Assembly: GCF_034702125.1 (NCBI RefSeq)
Contig: NW_026945720.1
Span: 616,161-680,160, forward strand
Direction: 5' to 3'
DNA: 64,000 bases
From: Engraulis encrasicolus
Lineage: Eukaryota; Chordata; Actinopteri; Clupeiformes; Engraulidae
Position numbers and translations under genes: made by a program. The notes under the pieces are model-generated. The model saw nothing but the letters and a program-made list of their open reading frames with translations. It was not told the origin of the DNA and did not search any database. Shown in pieces: positions 45,600 through 59,100 of this stretch (position 1 is the first letter of the stretch; each line of letters starts with the position of its first letter).

Positions 45600-47866
45600 G
45601 ACGAGACTTGGAGCAGCATTGAAGTGTTCAGTGCCATCTCAGAATTGGCTTTCCCTCCACATCTGCACCAACACATGTAGCTTGAGGTCTGGGCTGTTTG
45701 CAGTTGACTACAAAGGATAAGAAGAGCAATATTAGCTTATTGTGGTTGAGGACATATATTGTCTGAAATAGAATGTTCACAGTTAGATGAGGTACTTCAG
45801 TTAGCAAGCATATTGACAATCGTAATACTAACACTGTAAATGTTGCTAATTATCCACATTTTTTTAAATAACCATAATTATTGCAATTAATGTTTTCATC
45901 AACTAAAGGTCACTTTAGTGAAACATCAAATATGTGACTGAGCAGCATACATTTCGTGAAAAAACAACTAAAACCACATACTGGACTATTACGGAATAAT
46001 GTTGTAAGACTTATCTTTTCAGAGATCCATGAGTGGGCAGTCTCCTCTGGTCTTGGTTGAAGCGTGGAGCAGCATTTCAGTAGTGAGTGCTTTCTTGGGA
46101 CTTCATTAGCATCTGGGAAAGTGAAGGAGCTCTTCATCCGTGTGAGTTCAGGTGAGGGCTGGCTGGCAAACTGGCTGTAATCGACAGGGCAGGAAGGAGA
46201 AGGCAGGTTAAGCAGAGTTGGTTAAAATGTTGTTGGATAAGTGTGTATTGTTTTAAAGTATAGTATCTAGTTTACTTGGGTTTGTTAGCAGAACTTATGC
46301 AGTCCAATCAGTAATGTCCATGTTTTACTAAACATTTACCACAACCATCAACTATTCATAAATACTTGGAAATGTACACCTCACAGCTTCTTCATGCTAT
46401 TTTGAGCAACCGTCATAGACATCTTTGTCAGCAAAGCTTACCATACTTTGAAACCTTATTAATTAGTAAATATTCATTGAAAGATACAGCTTATATTGCG
46501 AAAATAAATTACTAAAATGTCATACTGGACCTTCAAGACTGTTGAAACACTTAGCTTTTAAGAGGTCGATGAGTGGTCAGTCTTCTCTGGTCTTGGTTGA
46601 AGAGTCGAGCAGCGTTTCACTGGTGAGTGCCATCTCAGAACTGTGGACTCTGTCACCGTCTGGGTGTTCAGGTTGGCAAACTGGTCGTAATCAACTGGGC
46701 AGGAAGAAGAAGGCAGGTTAAGCAGCGTTATATGTTGGCTTATTTGTAGTTGGAGAAGTGGGTGTTGTTTAAAGCGATGGTTCGGAGTAGAATCACCCTA
46801 ATGCCATTTGAACCGTGACACCCATCCACCTTTACACCCGAAGTGTTTTCTGCCGCAGGCTTACATCAACAGAGTTGCCGTGTTATTCGATGTTTATTCC
46901 GGTTAGCTTGACTCAAGCGCATATGGATACTGGGCACCGTCTCCAAACTTTCCCCACAAAAATAACATGTCATTACACCAAACTTCTGCAGTAGCACAAA
47001 TATGGTCTGTACTCACGAAACGAAGCATTTGGAAGTTTGGAAATAGTCCAGGAGTTTAGTATTATCAACACAAGCTGAATAGCTTCTCTGCTGCTAAAGC
47101 TGTGCCAACGTTACTTCCGTCATATGAGACAAGCCCGTAAAAGTCTTCAACAAACTTCCAGACGAGAGTGTTAAATAAGTTTTCACTGAATTGTGATTAA
47201 GGCTTATATTTTCAAGGCAATACTTAAAAGATATTTCAAATCTTACCTACTATCAATTAGACAAGGATTTTCGTTATCAATACTGATGCTGAATTCACTT
47301 TTCATTGTGCATATTATGAGCTTCGTTGAGGACTCTTACATGCTTGTCTTAGATGACGGAAGTAACGTTGGCGCAGCTTTAGCAGCAGAGAAGCTATTCG
47401 GCTTGTGTTGATAATAATAAACTCCTGGACTATTTCCAAACTTCCAAATGCTTCGTTTCGTGAGTACAGACCATATTTGTGCTACTGCAGAAGTTTGGTG
47501 TCATGACATGTTATTTTTGTGGGGAAAGTTTGGAGACGGTGCCCAGTATCCATATGCGCTTGAGTCAAGCTAACCGGAATAAACATCGAATAACACGGCA
47601 ACTCTGTTGATGTAAGCCTGCGGCAGAAAACACTTCGGGTGTAAAGGTGGATGGGTGTCACGGTTCAAATGGCATTAGGGTGATTCTACTCCGAACCATC
47701 GCTTTAAGAGAGAATGTTTAACACTTAGCTTTTCAGAGATACAGGAGGGGGCAGTCTTCTCTGGTCTCATTTCAAGCGTAGAGCAGTGTTGAGCTGATGG
47801 GTGTTGTCTCAGAACTGTGGACTTCACATCACCATATGGGGGACTGGCCATCTGGTTACAGAACAC
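45600..47866 (-). repeat. serial exon-like modules, copy 2
   Basis: Counterparts of the 11,900-13,240 modules at about 45,610-45,690, 46,005-46,180, 46,555-46,690 and 47,715-47,866. The last is separated from the others by the 931-bp TTAA insertion. The same decayed coding-like cores and acceptor-like tracts are seen. Confidence 0.5.
46773..47703. mobile_element. 931-bp TTAA fold-back element, present only in copy 2
   Basis: Perfect terminal repeats start AGCGATGGTTCGGAGTAGAA. The arms pair over about 370 bp with few mismatches, around a central loop of about 180 bp. TTAA lies on both sides (46,769-46,772 and 47,704-47,707). Copy 1 has the empty site GTTTAAGAGAGAATG at 13,080. It is probably piggyBac- or Kolobok-type, with no transposase. 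Confidence 0.93.
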
Positions 47867-48428
47867 TGCAGAGGAAAGCTAAGCAGACTTGCCTTAGTGT
47901 ATTTGTGGCTATATAGTTTAAGAAAGAATGCTGTAATACTTATATACTTATAACACTACGATTTTTTAATTAGCATTGTTACCATGCATGCAAACCTACA
48001 TGAGATAAGTACCACTGAAAATATAGAAACCCTAAAGAAAAAGTTACCATAATTTATCATGTGCTAAATAGTCACCTACCAGATGAAGGCCAATTATCAT
48101 GCTAAATGGAGGCATACTGTGTATCACAGCCATTACTCACAAAAACCTACAAAAAATAGTTTTCATTCAAAGCCCAACTGACACAGGAAGGATTTAAAAA
48201 AAAATATATATATATATATAGATATTTTTAAAAAATATATATTTAATATAAACCCAACCACCACCCCCCTTATGGGGAACTATAACTTCTGGATTTATTA
48301 TTTTAGTCCCTTCCTGTGTGGAGGGGAGTGTCAACCCAAAATGTCATTGTTCTTCTACACACATACATCTGGGAAGATGACACGAGATATGAGACAACAA
48401 CTTAAGCAAACGTTATAACTGCCTAGAA

Positions 48429-48635
48429 CAGTGATTCCCAACCTTTTGTGTCTCATGTACCCCCCAAACCATTTCATTGTACCATGAGTACCCCCTAACT
48501 CATATTTTACATTGCTTTTTCTATTCCAGTGTGACTTTGCTCCATGCATTTGTTCAAATTAAATTTTCCCAAGTACCCCCTGCAGTATGCTCCCGTACCC
48601 CTAGTGGTACACTTACCCCTGGTTGGGAAACACTG
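48429..48635. mobile_element. hAT MITE, 207 bp, copy 2 unit 1
   Basis: Same as 13,806-14,012: CAGTGATTCCCAACC ends with GCCTAGAA and GTCTAGAA flanks. Confidence 0.88.
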
Positions 48636-49386
48636 GTCTAGAAGCCAAGAGTGTTAGTAATGAAACCAGCATAAATGTGCAATAGATCACTGTTTTCATT
48701 CGAGGCCAAACCATCAATATGTTTTTTTTTAAATAAATACATAAACCCAACCACCACCCCCCTTATGGGGAACTTAAACTTCTGTTTTTAATTCTTGTAG
48801 TCCCGGAGGGGGAAAGTAGGAGCATCAAACCAGTGATCTGTTACTACAGTGGTGTGTATGTGTGTATAAGAAAAATATCATTTAGCCTGGGGTGTACAGT
48901 GGTACTTTCTTAAAGAGTGTACCTTTAAGCAAGTACCATAACCACTTACCTTGAGGGAAAAGAACATGACCGGCTGCATCCCAGCACCCTACTCGTGTGT
49001 GTGCAAGGACAGCATCATTTGAAATCACATTCAACATGTTCTTGAAAATGAAAGAACATTAACCACTAACCTTGTGAACAGGATTGTCATGCTAAATGGA
49101 GGCATACTGTATATCACAGCCATTACTCACAAAAACCTACAAAAAATAGTTTTTATAAACTATATAAACTATATATATATAAACTATATAAACTATAAAA
49201 ACCCAACCACCACCCCCCTTATGGGGAACTAAAACCTCTGGTTTTATTATTTTTAGTCCCTTCCTGTGTGGAGGGGAAAACTTGAGCGTCAACCCAAAAT
49301 GTCATTGTTCTTCTACACACATACATCTGGGAAGATGACACGAGATATGAGACAACAACTTAAGCAAACGTTATAACTGTCTAGAA

Positions 49387-49593
49387 CAGTGATTCCCAAC
49401 CTTTTGTGTCTCATGTACCCCCGAAACCATTTCATTGTACCATGAGTACCCCCTAATTCATATTTTACATTGCTTTTTCTATTCCAGTGTGACTTTGCTC
49501 CATGCATTTGTTCAAATTAAATCTTCCCAAGTACCCCCTGCAGTATGCTCCCGTACCCCTAGTGGTACACGTACCCCTGGTTGGGAAACACTG
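49387..49593. mobile_element. hAT MITE, 207 bp, copy 2 unit 2
   Basis: Same as 14,763-14,969, with GTCTAGAA on both sides. Confidence 0.88.
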
Positions 49594-50219
49594 GTCTAGA
49601 AGCCAAGAGTGTTAGTAATGAAACTAGCATACATGTGCAATAGATCACTGTTTTCATTCGAAGCCAACCCATCAATATGTTTTAAAAAACAAATAAATAC
49701 ATAAACCCAACCACCACCCCCCTTCTGGGGAACTTAAACTTCTGTTTTTAATTCTTGTAGTCCCGGAGGGGGAACGTAGGAGCATCAAACCAGTGATCTG
49801 TTACTACAGTGGTGTGTATGTGTGTATAAGAAAAATATAATTTAGCCTGGGGTGTACAGTGGTACTTTCTTAAAGAGTGTACCTTTAAGCAAGTACCATA
49901 ACCACTTACCTTGGGGGACCGGCTGCATCCCAGCACCCTACTCGTGTGTGTGCAAGGACAGCATCATTTGAAATCACATTCTACATTTTCTTGAAAATGA
50001 AAGAACATTAACCACTAACCTTGTGAACCTACCCAAAAACCTACAAAAATAGTTTTCATTCAAAGCCCAACTGACACAGGAAGGTGTTTATATATATAAA
50101 CTATATAAAACTATATAAAACTATATATATATATATAAAATGAAAGAACAATAACCACTAACCTTGTGACCAGGGAGATGGAAGGTTGGGGGAAGAGGGC
50201 ATGTCCGACGGAATCCTAC

Positions 50220-50702
50220 TTATGTGTGCACAAGTGTCATTAGTATCATCATTACAACAGTATCATTTGAAATGACTTTCAACCCTGTAATTATAATTAC
50301 ATTACTGTACTGCACCCCCCCCCCTCCCCACCTGGCATGGTTTGTCAAATGCTCTTGTCTTTCCAGGGCCCTACAGTCCGATTGCAGATGTTCGCTCATG
50401 TCATGTCCGGGCTTGGTGACGTATAACAGCATGTACATGAGACAGCTTTCTGCATCTAGAATGAATTGAATGTCCATGTTAGCATTCCATGCTCTGACCA
50501 AGTCTGGGTTGTAGTTGTTAGTCCAAATGCTCTTGTCTTTCCAGGGTCCTACAGTCCGATTGCATTTGTAATTTGCTGTGGCCACCATGTTGATCCCATC
50601 AGCAACTGATGATTGTAATCCCAAACTGTTACCCGTTGAAAGAAGACACAAACACAGGTCTATGGTAGCTGTAATATGTGTGCAGCACTCCTGATAAAAC
50701 AT
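50220..50702 (-). pseudogene. chimeric Rep fragment, copy 2
   Basis: The same 160-codon chimera as at 15,600-16,082, with the same translated sequence. The rearrangement therefore predates the duplication of the whole element. Confidence 0.75.
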
Positions 50703-50790
50703 GCTTCTGCACTTGGGATGGAAATATCAAATCCAGTGCTGTAGCCTTCTGTGTAGTTGAGTCCTCAATTAGTTGCTTGTATCCTCGCTC

Positions 50791-53157
50791 TCCACCTGGC
50801 ATGGTTTGTCAAATGCTCTTGTCTTTCCAGGGCCCTACAGTCCGATTGCATTTGTAATTTGCTGTGGCCACCATGTTGATCCAATCAGCAATTGATGATT
50901 GTAATCCAAACTGTTACCCGTTGAAAGAAGACACAAACACAGGTCTATGGTAGCTGTAATATGTGTGCAGCACTCCTGATAAAACATGCTTCTGCACTTG
51001 GGATGGAAATATCAAATCCAGTGCTGTAGCCTTCTGTGTAGTTGAGTCCTCAATTAGTTGCTTGTATCCTCGCTCTCCACCTGGCATGGTTTGTCAAATG
51101 CTCTTGTCTTTCCAGGGCCCTACAGTCCGATTGCATTTGTAATTTGCTGTGGCCACCATGTTGATCCAATCAGCAATTGATGATTGTAATCCAAACTGTT
51201 ACCCGTTGAAAGAAGACACAAACACAGGTCTATGGTAGCTGTAATATGTGTGCAGCACTCCTGATAAAACATGCTTCTGCACTTGGGATGGAAATATCAA
51301 ATCCAGTGCTGTAGCCTTCTGTGTAGTTGAGTCCTCAATTAGTTGCTTGTATCCTCGCTCTCCACCTGGCATGGTTTGTCAAATGCTCTTGTCTTTCCAG
51401 GGCCCTACAGTCCGATTGCATTTGTAATTTGCTGTGGCCACCATGTTGATCCAATCAGCAATTGATGATTGTAATCCAAACTGTTACCCGTTGAAAGAAG
51501 ACACAAACACAGGTCTATGGTAGCTGTAATATGTGTGCAGCACTCCTGATAAAACATGCTTCTGCACTTGGGATGGAAATATCAAATCCAGTGCTGTAGC
51601 CTTCTGTGTAGTTGAGTCCTCAATTAGTTGCTTGTATCCTCGCTCTCCACCTGGCATGGTTTGTCAAATGCTCTTGTCTTTCCAGGGCCCTACAGTCCGA
51701 TTGCATTTGTAATTTGCTGTGGCCACCATGTTGATCCAATCAGCAATTGATGATTGTAATCCAAACTGTTACCCGTTGAAAGAAGACACAAAAACAAACA
51801 ACCAAATTGGAGAGGATGCGTGTGCAATCTGAACACAGCTATCTGATTGCAAATGCACACACAAAAAAACACCAGAAACGACACAAAATTGTGCTCATGG
51901 TGGTCAGTCCTTAAAAACTGCAGACACAGGTCTATGGTAGCTGTAATATGTGTGCAGCACTCCTGATAAAACATGCTTCTGCACTTGGGATGGAAATATC
52001 AAATCCAGTGCTGTAGCCTTCTGTGTAGTTGAGTCCTCAATTAGTTGCTTGTATCCTCGCTCTCCACCTGGCATGGTTTGTCAAATGCTCTTGTCTTTCC
52101 AGGGCCCTACAGTCCGATTGCATTTGTAATTTGCTGTGGCCACCATGTTGATCCAATCAGCAATTGATGATTGTAATCCAAACTGTTACCCGTTGAAAGT
52201 TGACACAAAAACAAACAACCAAATGGGAGAGGATGAGTGTGCAATCTGAACACAGCTATCTGATTGCAAATGCACACACAAAAAAACACCAGAAACGACA
52301 CAAAATTGTGCTCATGGTGGTCAGTCCTTAAAAACTGCAGACACAGGTCTATGGTAGCTGTAATATGTGTGCAGCACTCCTGATAAAACATGCTTCTGCA
52401 CTTGGGATGGAAATATCAAATCCAGTGCTGTAGCCTTCTGTGTAGTTGAGTCCTCAATTAGTTGCTTGTATCCTCGCTCTCCACCTGGCATGGTTTGTCA
52501 AATGCTCTTGTCTTTCCAGGGCCCTACAGTCCGATTGCATTTGTAATTTGCTGTGGCCACCATGTTGATCCAATCAGCAATTGATGATTGTAATCCAAAC
52601 TGTTACCCGTTGAAAGAAGACACAAAAACAAACAACCAAATTGGAGAGGATGCGTGTGCAATCTGAACACAGCTGTCTGATTGCAAATGCACACACAAAA
52701 AAACACCAGAAACGACACAAAATTGTGCTCATGGTGGTCAGTCCTTAAAAACTGCAGACACAGGTCTATGGTAGCTGTAATATGTGTGCAGCACTCCTGA
52801 TAAAACATGCTTCTGCACTTGGGATGGAAATATCAAATCCAGTGCTGTAGCCTTCTGTGTAGTTGAGTCCTCAATTAGTTGCTTGTATCCTCGCTCTCCA
52901 CCTGGCATGGTTTGTCAAATGCTCTTGTCTTTCCAGGGCCCTACAGTCCGATTGCATTTGTAATTTGCTGTGGCCACCATGTTGATCCAATCAGCAATTG
53001 ATGATTGTAATCCAAACTGTTACCCGTTGAAAGTTGACACAAAAACAAACAACCAAATGGGAGAGGATGAGTGTGCAATCTGAACACAGCTATCTGATTG
53101 CAAAATGCACACACAAAAAAAACACCCAGAAACGACACAAAAGTGTGCTCATGGTGG
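50791..53157 (-). repeat. tandem array of the Helitron ORF 3' end, copy 2
   Basis: Unit starts at 50,791, 51,076, 51,361, 51,646, 52,063, 52,480 and 52,897: three 285-bp units and then 417-bp units, one more than in copy 1. The unit at 52,063 mixes a variant otherwise seen only next to the ORF (AGTTGACAC...AAATGGGAGAGGATGAG) with the common form, which suggests unequal exchange or conversion. Confidence 0.9.
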
Positions 53158-56100
53158 TCAGTCCTTAAAAACGGCAAACACAGGTCTATGGTAGCTGTAA
53201 TATGTGTGCAGCACTCCTGATAAAACATGCTTCTGCACTTGGGATGTAAAAATCAAATCCAGTGCTGTACCCTTCTGTGTAGTTGAGTCCGCAATTAGTT
53301 GCTTGTATCCTCGCTTTGTAAATGCATCGCAAAGAGGTGTACAAATTGAGGACTGATTTTCATTGAAATCGCCGCAAATTACAATGTGGCTCACATCCAC
53401 GGCTTCAACAGCATCCAAAAGATTTTGCAAGTTTGTGTTGAAGTCTGTGGTCTTGTAGGATGGTGGCCTGTATACAGCTGCTACCACGGCTCGAACAGGG
53501 TCTGTTATCTTCAAAGCAAGGAACTCCAAATCTGTGACTCCCGCCAAATATTTCAAAGCGTGACACTGTATGTGGGTCTTTGCATATATGGCCACACCAC
53601 CACCCTTTTGGCTTGCCAGTTGCGGAAAGTTGCTGTATGAAACCTGCCGGTTCCTAAAGAACATGTTGTATCCATCCAATTGAACCTCCTGGGGAACAGC
53701 TGACCCAAACATATGAGTTTCAGTGAAACACAAAATGTCTCCCAAACACATCTCGTGATGTTTCCTGACATCCTCAATATGGCAGAGTAGGCCTTCCACA
53801 TTGTGGTGGATCACAGCAAGATTTCCACCAGCAGACGTTTTAGCATGTTCCAAAAGAGGCATGACGTCTGAAAGGTCTGCTTTAGGCATGCTATCCAGTG
53901 AGGCCAAAAACCTCTTCGTTGCAGTAGATACGATCTTCATCGTAGTCAATGATGTGTAGTCCTTGCAAGGAGGTTGTTCGGCTTAGGGCTACATAAGCCA
54001 TACCAGCTTCAAACACACGTTTCAGAGACACCACTGCTGATGAACACGTGGCACCTTGAACCTTGTGGGCTGTGGAAGCATAGGCTAATCTCAGTGGAAA
54101 TTGCCTTCTGACCAAGCCCTTCCTGGTTGAACGCTCTTCGACTCTGTCAATGTAAGCAATGTTGTCGTCTTTGCCTTGTTGACGTCTCTTGAGTCCAGCT
54201 GTTGGGCTATCAAATTCTAGGCCAAGTAAATCCACACATGTCTTGCCACCAGGTTCCGCCTTCATGATGATCTTTGCAAGTTTTGCAAAGGAGCCATTTA
54301 CAAGCCCATCTCCAGTATCCAAGTTCCTCGTCATAACAACGCGTGCCCCTTCAGAAAGCAGCAACCGGTCAGGTAGATCTCCTTTTCTTCCTTTACAAGG
54401 GGTGTCCTGCTTGACCATCCGCCCAGTTCGCTCATCTTTCAGGTAGTCCTCTGCATCAACATAGATGACATCGTCACAGATGAGAGACAAAGCAAAGGTG
54501 TTGTGAGTGTCTACCTCTTTGTTGGTGGGAAATATATGCAATACATCCATAGGGCATTCCAACTTTTGCTGAAAAGTGCGCGATGCAAGAAGTGCCCTAT
54601 CCGCATCCAGCAATGGTTCCCCCTTCTTCTTGACTCGCAGTCTGTTGAGCATCTCTGCAAAGACAGCATCATCCTTCTGTCTCATGATCTCAGTCAAAGT
54701 TATTATCTGGAAGTTGTCTTTCCAGAGGTCAACTGTGTTTTCTTCAAAGACACACAGCGCCTTGGTTTTTTCCCACAGGAGACAGTTGGAAGAAGTCCCC
54801 AATGCAAAGAATGGACACCCCACCAAATGCTTTCTTGCTCCCTTTAATCTGTTGGAGTCTCAGGTCCACGTATGCAAAGAGTTCTTTGGACACCATGGAC
54901 ACTTCATCGATCACAATCACCTGGAGATGTTGAAGAATGACCCTTATCTCATCCAACGAATTTCCCAGTCCTTGGTATGGTGGGTTCAAATTCCTTGGAA
55001 GTTTCAATAGTGAATGCAGAGTGTTTCCAGAGATGTTGAACGCTGCCGTTCCTGTGTAGGACGACAGCAAAACCGTTGGTCCCGATATATCTGCCTCCTC
55101 ACGGAAAGCAGGATGTCTCCTCAGAATTTTTGTGACTTCGTTGTAGATGCACTTGATTAAATGGGACTTACCTGCACCTGCTCCCCCAGTCACAAAGTAG
55201 AAGAACTGTTCGACGTCATGTCCATTCACACATCCTAAAGCCCAGTCTCTGATCTTGTAAAACACGGCAGCTTGGGTCTGGTTAAGGCTTTGGTACATCT
55301 GCTGAAGCTCCTTGGGACTCAGGGGTGAGCACTGTACTAAAGGCACTGCTGGCTGGTTGTGGGCTTTTTTTCTGAATTCGGGGACATCATCCTGCTCATT
55401 GTCATCCACCATGTCTTCTGGTTGGCGATCTGCAAGAGCTTCAATGCGAATGAGCTCAGAGTTTGGAGCAAAGCCGGCCCCTCAAGCGGTCCAGCTTCGG
55501 CTAACTTTTTGATGGCAGCCTCGACCGCGTCACTTGCAACTTCATATCGGTCCCAGTTGCTTCGGACAATGTCACAGACAGGCTGCTGTGACTCTGAGCC
55601 AGGCAGGCTGATGTTTCCGAATAGGAAGAAGCTGGCATAAGATCGCCCTGAAATCCGTTTGAAATCTGACTCTGACCGGAAGGGGCAGAAAACCTTCAGC
55701 AGAGTTTCAAAATACTTTTCAGGATGCTTCTGGACACAGAAGCGTGGATAACGAATTACTGCATCTTTTCCTCTTGTCCGCTTCTGAATGAATCCCATGC
55801 CACCTTCAAGTGGTATGGCACGTTCGCCTTCTTTGCCTCTGCCATAGACAAGTCTGTACTTTGATGCAAAGTCTGCCATACACATTCCCTCAAACTCTGG
55901 AGTGGCTGGTCTTGCTTTGTACTTTTCTGGCAATCCAGTCATCCATATGTTGTCTGAGTCAGGATCTCTTTGTTCGAGCCGTGCCATTGGTAGGCTCATC
56001 CTCAATCTGTTATCATCAGTGGGGATGAAGACAACAGTGCGTGAACAAGACTTGAGTTTTAGGCTGCAAACACGGGCGACAGCCTCTTGCACACTAATCT

Positions 56101-59100
56101 CACGACTTTTGGAGTATGCCTGCATGATCTGTTTCATCTGCTCAAGGTCAGTGGCATTCTCATGTATCGAGTCTTTCACAACACTTTTCAGGTGTTCGCT
56201 CATGTCATGTTCGGGCTTGGTGACGTATGACAACATGTACATGAGACAGCTTTCTGCATCTAGAATGAACTGAATGTCCATGTTAGCATTCCATGCTCTG
56301 ACCAAGTCTGGGTTGTAGTTGTTAGTCCAGCAGTCTTTGGGGTCCCGTCTCATGACAAGACTGGTGCCATTTGACATTTCCTCCAGGCAACAGTGATATT
56401 CTTCATACGTCATGTTGCATCTGGCAAGGAGCTCATCAATGGTGTTGACCGACACTGCTGGCTCATGCAACAAATTCCAAATGGCTTTGAATTTAGCCTT
56501 TGCTTGCGCAGTTCTGTTTAGCCAACGTGTTTTTTGATCACTTTCGCTTTCCTGACTGTTCTCATCCAGTGGTGGTGGTCTCCTGACGAAGGTGGATTGG
56601 ATGGGTGGCTTGGGGAAATCGAAGCGACAGTGCTGATGTCCTTTCTTACACGATTTGGTGTGGTTCCTGCTGTGAGACTGCACTTCCTTCACAATGTTGT
56701 GAAGTTCGGGATCTGCTTTTTCGTCAGGCAGTTGGCAGGAGATGTATTTGTCAATAAATTCAACAACCACATCATCCTCCTGATCACCTAACTTGGGTGC
56801 GCCTTTGATCCAAAACATGCAGTGGATATGGGCAGATCCTCTTGCTTGGAATTCCACTCTGTAAAAGTAGTCCTCCACTTCACCAAGGGGTTGAGCTGGT
56901 GACAAAATAAGGTCTCTCATTAGTGCCTCGACCCTCTTGTCCCACATTCGCATCACGGTGACCGGATTGCTGCGAAGAATTTCACACTTGGTTGTCCAGT
57001 CCAAATCTGCCGCATTCACAGTTTCTCCTTGTTGTCTCTTGATGACTTCAATGATGTCTGGCCATCTCATCTCTGCAGCACTGAACGTGACAAAAAAAGT
57101 TGGCATACCAATTTGTCTGAGCATGGCAAAGAGGTCTTTTGTTGTCTTCTCCCAAAAGGCAGGAGTTCCTCGTAAAGGCTGCATGAATCTTGTGGCGTGG
57201 CCATGTCGCACCAACTTCTGCACCTCACTCTGGTCCTGCAACAAAGACGACGTTATCCTACGCCCATCTTTTGTGAGGACTTTGCCCTTGCGTAGTTGGA
57301 TAGACATGCTGGACATGGCCATGTGCATCTCTGTCACAAACTGTGCGAAAAAGATGTAATTGGTGTCCATGGCAAAGCGATTGTCCACACTGAACAGGCG
57401 TGAGTTGAAGTATCTGCTTGGAGAGATCTTCCTAGGACGGTCAGCCTCATCAATTGTATTCCTGCCAGTGCACAACTGTACCGGAAATGCCATGGACTCC
57501 AGCTTGGGTGTCTTGAAAAAGTTGACTGGTGTATTCCCTTCAGCTGGAGCGATTGAGTAAATGTTGTCACCAAAGGACAATATTTCTTGGCCCACATCAG
57601 CTGGCTGAAGACAAGAATCAAACGCCAAAGCATGCTGTTGCGCAACATTGTCATCCTGTTCAGCCTCATCTTCAGACTTAGAGTCACAGTCATCCTCATC
57701 ACTGCACTCAGAGTCGTCATCACAGGCGCTGCTCTGATCTTTGCTTTTTGGCGGATCTGCACCACTGTCTGCACTGTCTTTGTCTTCAGTCTCAATGTCG
57801 GCGAGTTCGGTCAATTCAAGGTAGTCTTCCTCATCAAAATCTTGCAAAGAAATGTCTTTGTACTGCGAGTGCATGTCCTTTAACTTCAGTAAGGCTCTTC
57901 GCACCTTCCTCATGTCAAGAACTTGCAGTTGGTAGTGGCCCCGGTAACACAGGCGTCGCTTTAGCTTTACCCTCAAAAGCTGTGATGCAGATGGTGGTCT
58001 AGGTAATGACTGCACTGTGGATTCTACTTCAGATGGAACACATACCACTGCGCCGTGAATTGCTCGCTGTTGTCCTTTAGGAAGAGAGATGATCTTTGCA
58101 AATGGTATGAACTTTGCAATGACATGCCTCTCTAGCACATTCAACCCCTGAAGCTCCTCAGGTATAGGGTCAAGTTGAAGGTGGTTTGCCACTGCAATAG
58201 ATGGCAATCTTTTCGACTTCAAGTTGTCGTCACATGTGTGACAAATCCACTCCTCTTTCCTTTCTGGCATGCTGCACTCACCATGGTTGTTGCAGCTGTC
58301 TCCACAAACATGCACATAAGTGCCAGTGAGGCACATTGATGCAAGCTCGGGGTCCTTGGTGTATTTTGAGCGGTCACATCTCTTCACTTGATTGGCAAAT
58401 TCACATCTGTGACAGACTGTGCAAACGTAAGTTGGTCCTTGTTGCGCATTCAGTCGAAACAAAGAGACTGCTGCGTCAATTAAAGGATTGGAGGTAGTAG
58501 AGTCTTTCTCAGTCTCCATGTGAAGCAGTGTCTCAGAAAATGCAGTAATGTTCCTGTATTTGCTCTTGATGCGGTTGCTACACCTGATGACATGTAGGGC
58601 TTTGATATCCTTCATGCGTTTAAATTTGAAGTGCCGGCTATGCACCATGAGACGCACTGAATTAAATGTTTTGTCACCACTGTAACGTCTTTGAAAGGCT
58701 TCTTTCTGTTGTGACCTTTCTTCCTTGCGAAATGCAGGGTCTTTGCGATAGTGACGCATTCTTTGTTTTCGCTTCTGTAGAAGAACAGGGTTCATTGAGT
58801 ATTGATCTCGAACATACTGCTTTTGCTTCTGTCGGAAAGCAGGGTCAGTGGAGTATCGATCTCTAACATGCTGCTTTTGCTTCTGTCGGAAAGCAGGGTC
58901 AGTGGAGTATCGATCTCTAACATGCTGTTTTTGCTTCTGTCGGAAAGCAGGGTCAATGCGATATCGATGTCTGATGCGCTGGCTCTCCTTCTGTTGACGT
59001 GTCTGTCGAAATGCAGCGTCATTGTGGTATTTATCCTTACAGTGTTCTTTTTTCCTCTGGTAATACTCCTTCATATATTGCAGTCTTTTCATTCGAAAAG

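Larger units (their letters stand above)
48110..50090. repeat. tandem duplication of about 1 kb, copy 2
   Basis: Counterpart of 13,477-15,460, with the same two units, small changes in (TA)n and poly-A lengths, and the same two hAT MITEs. Confidence 0.8.
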
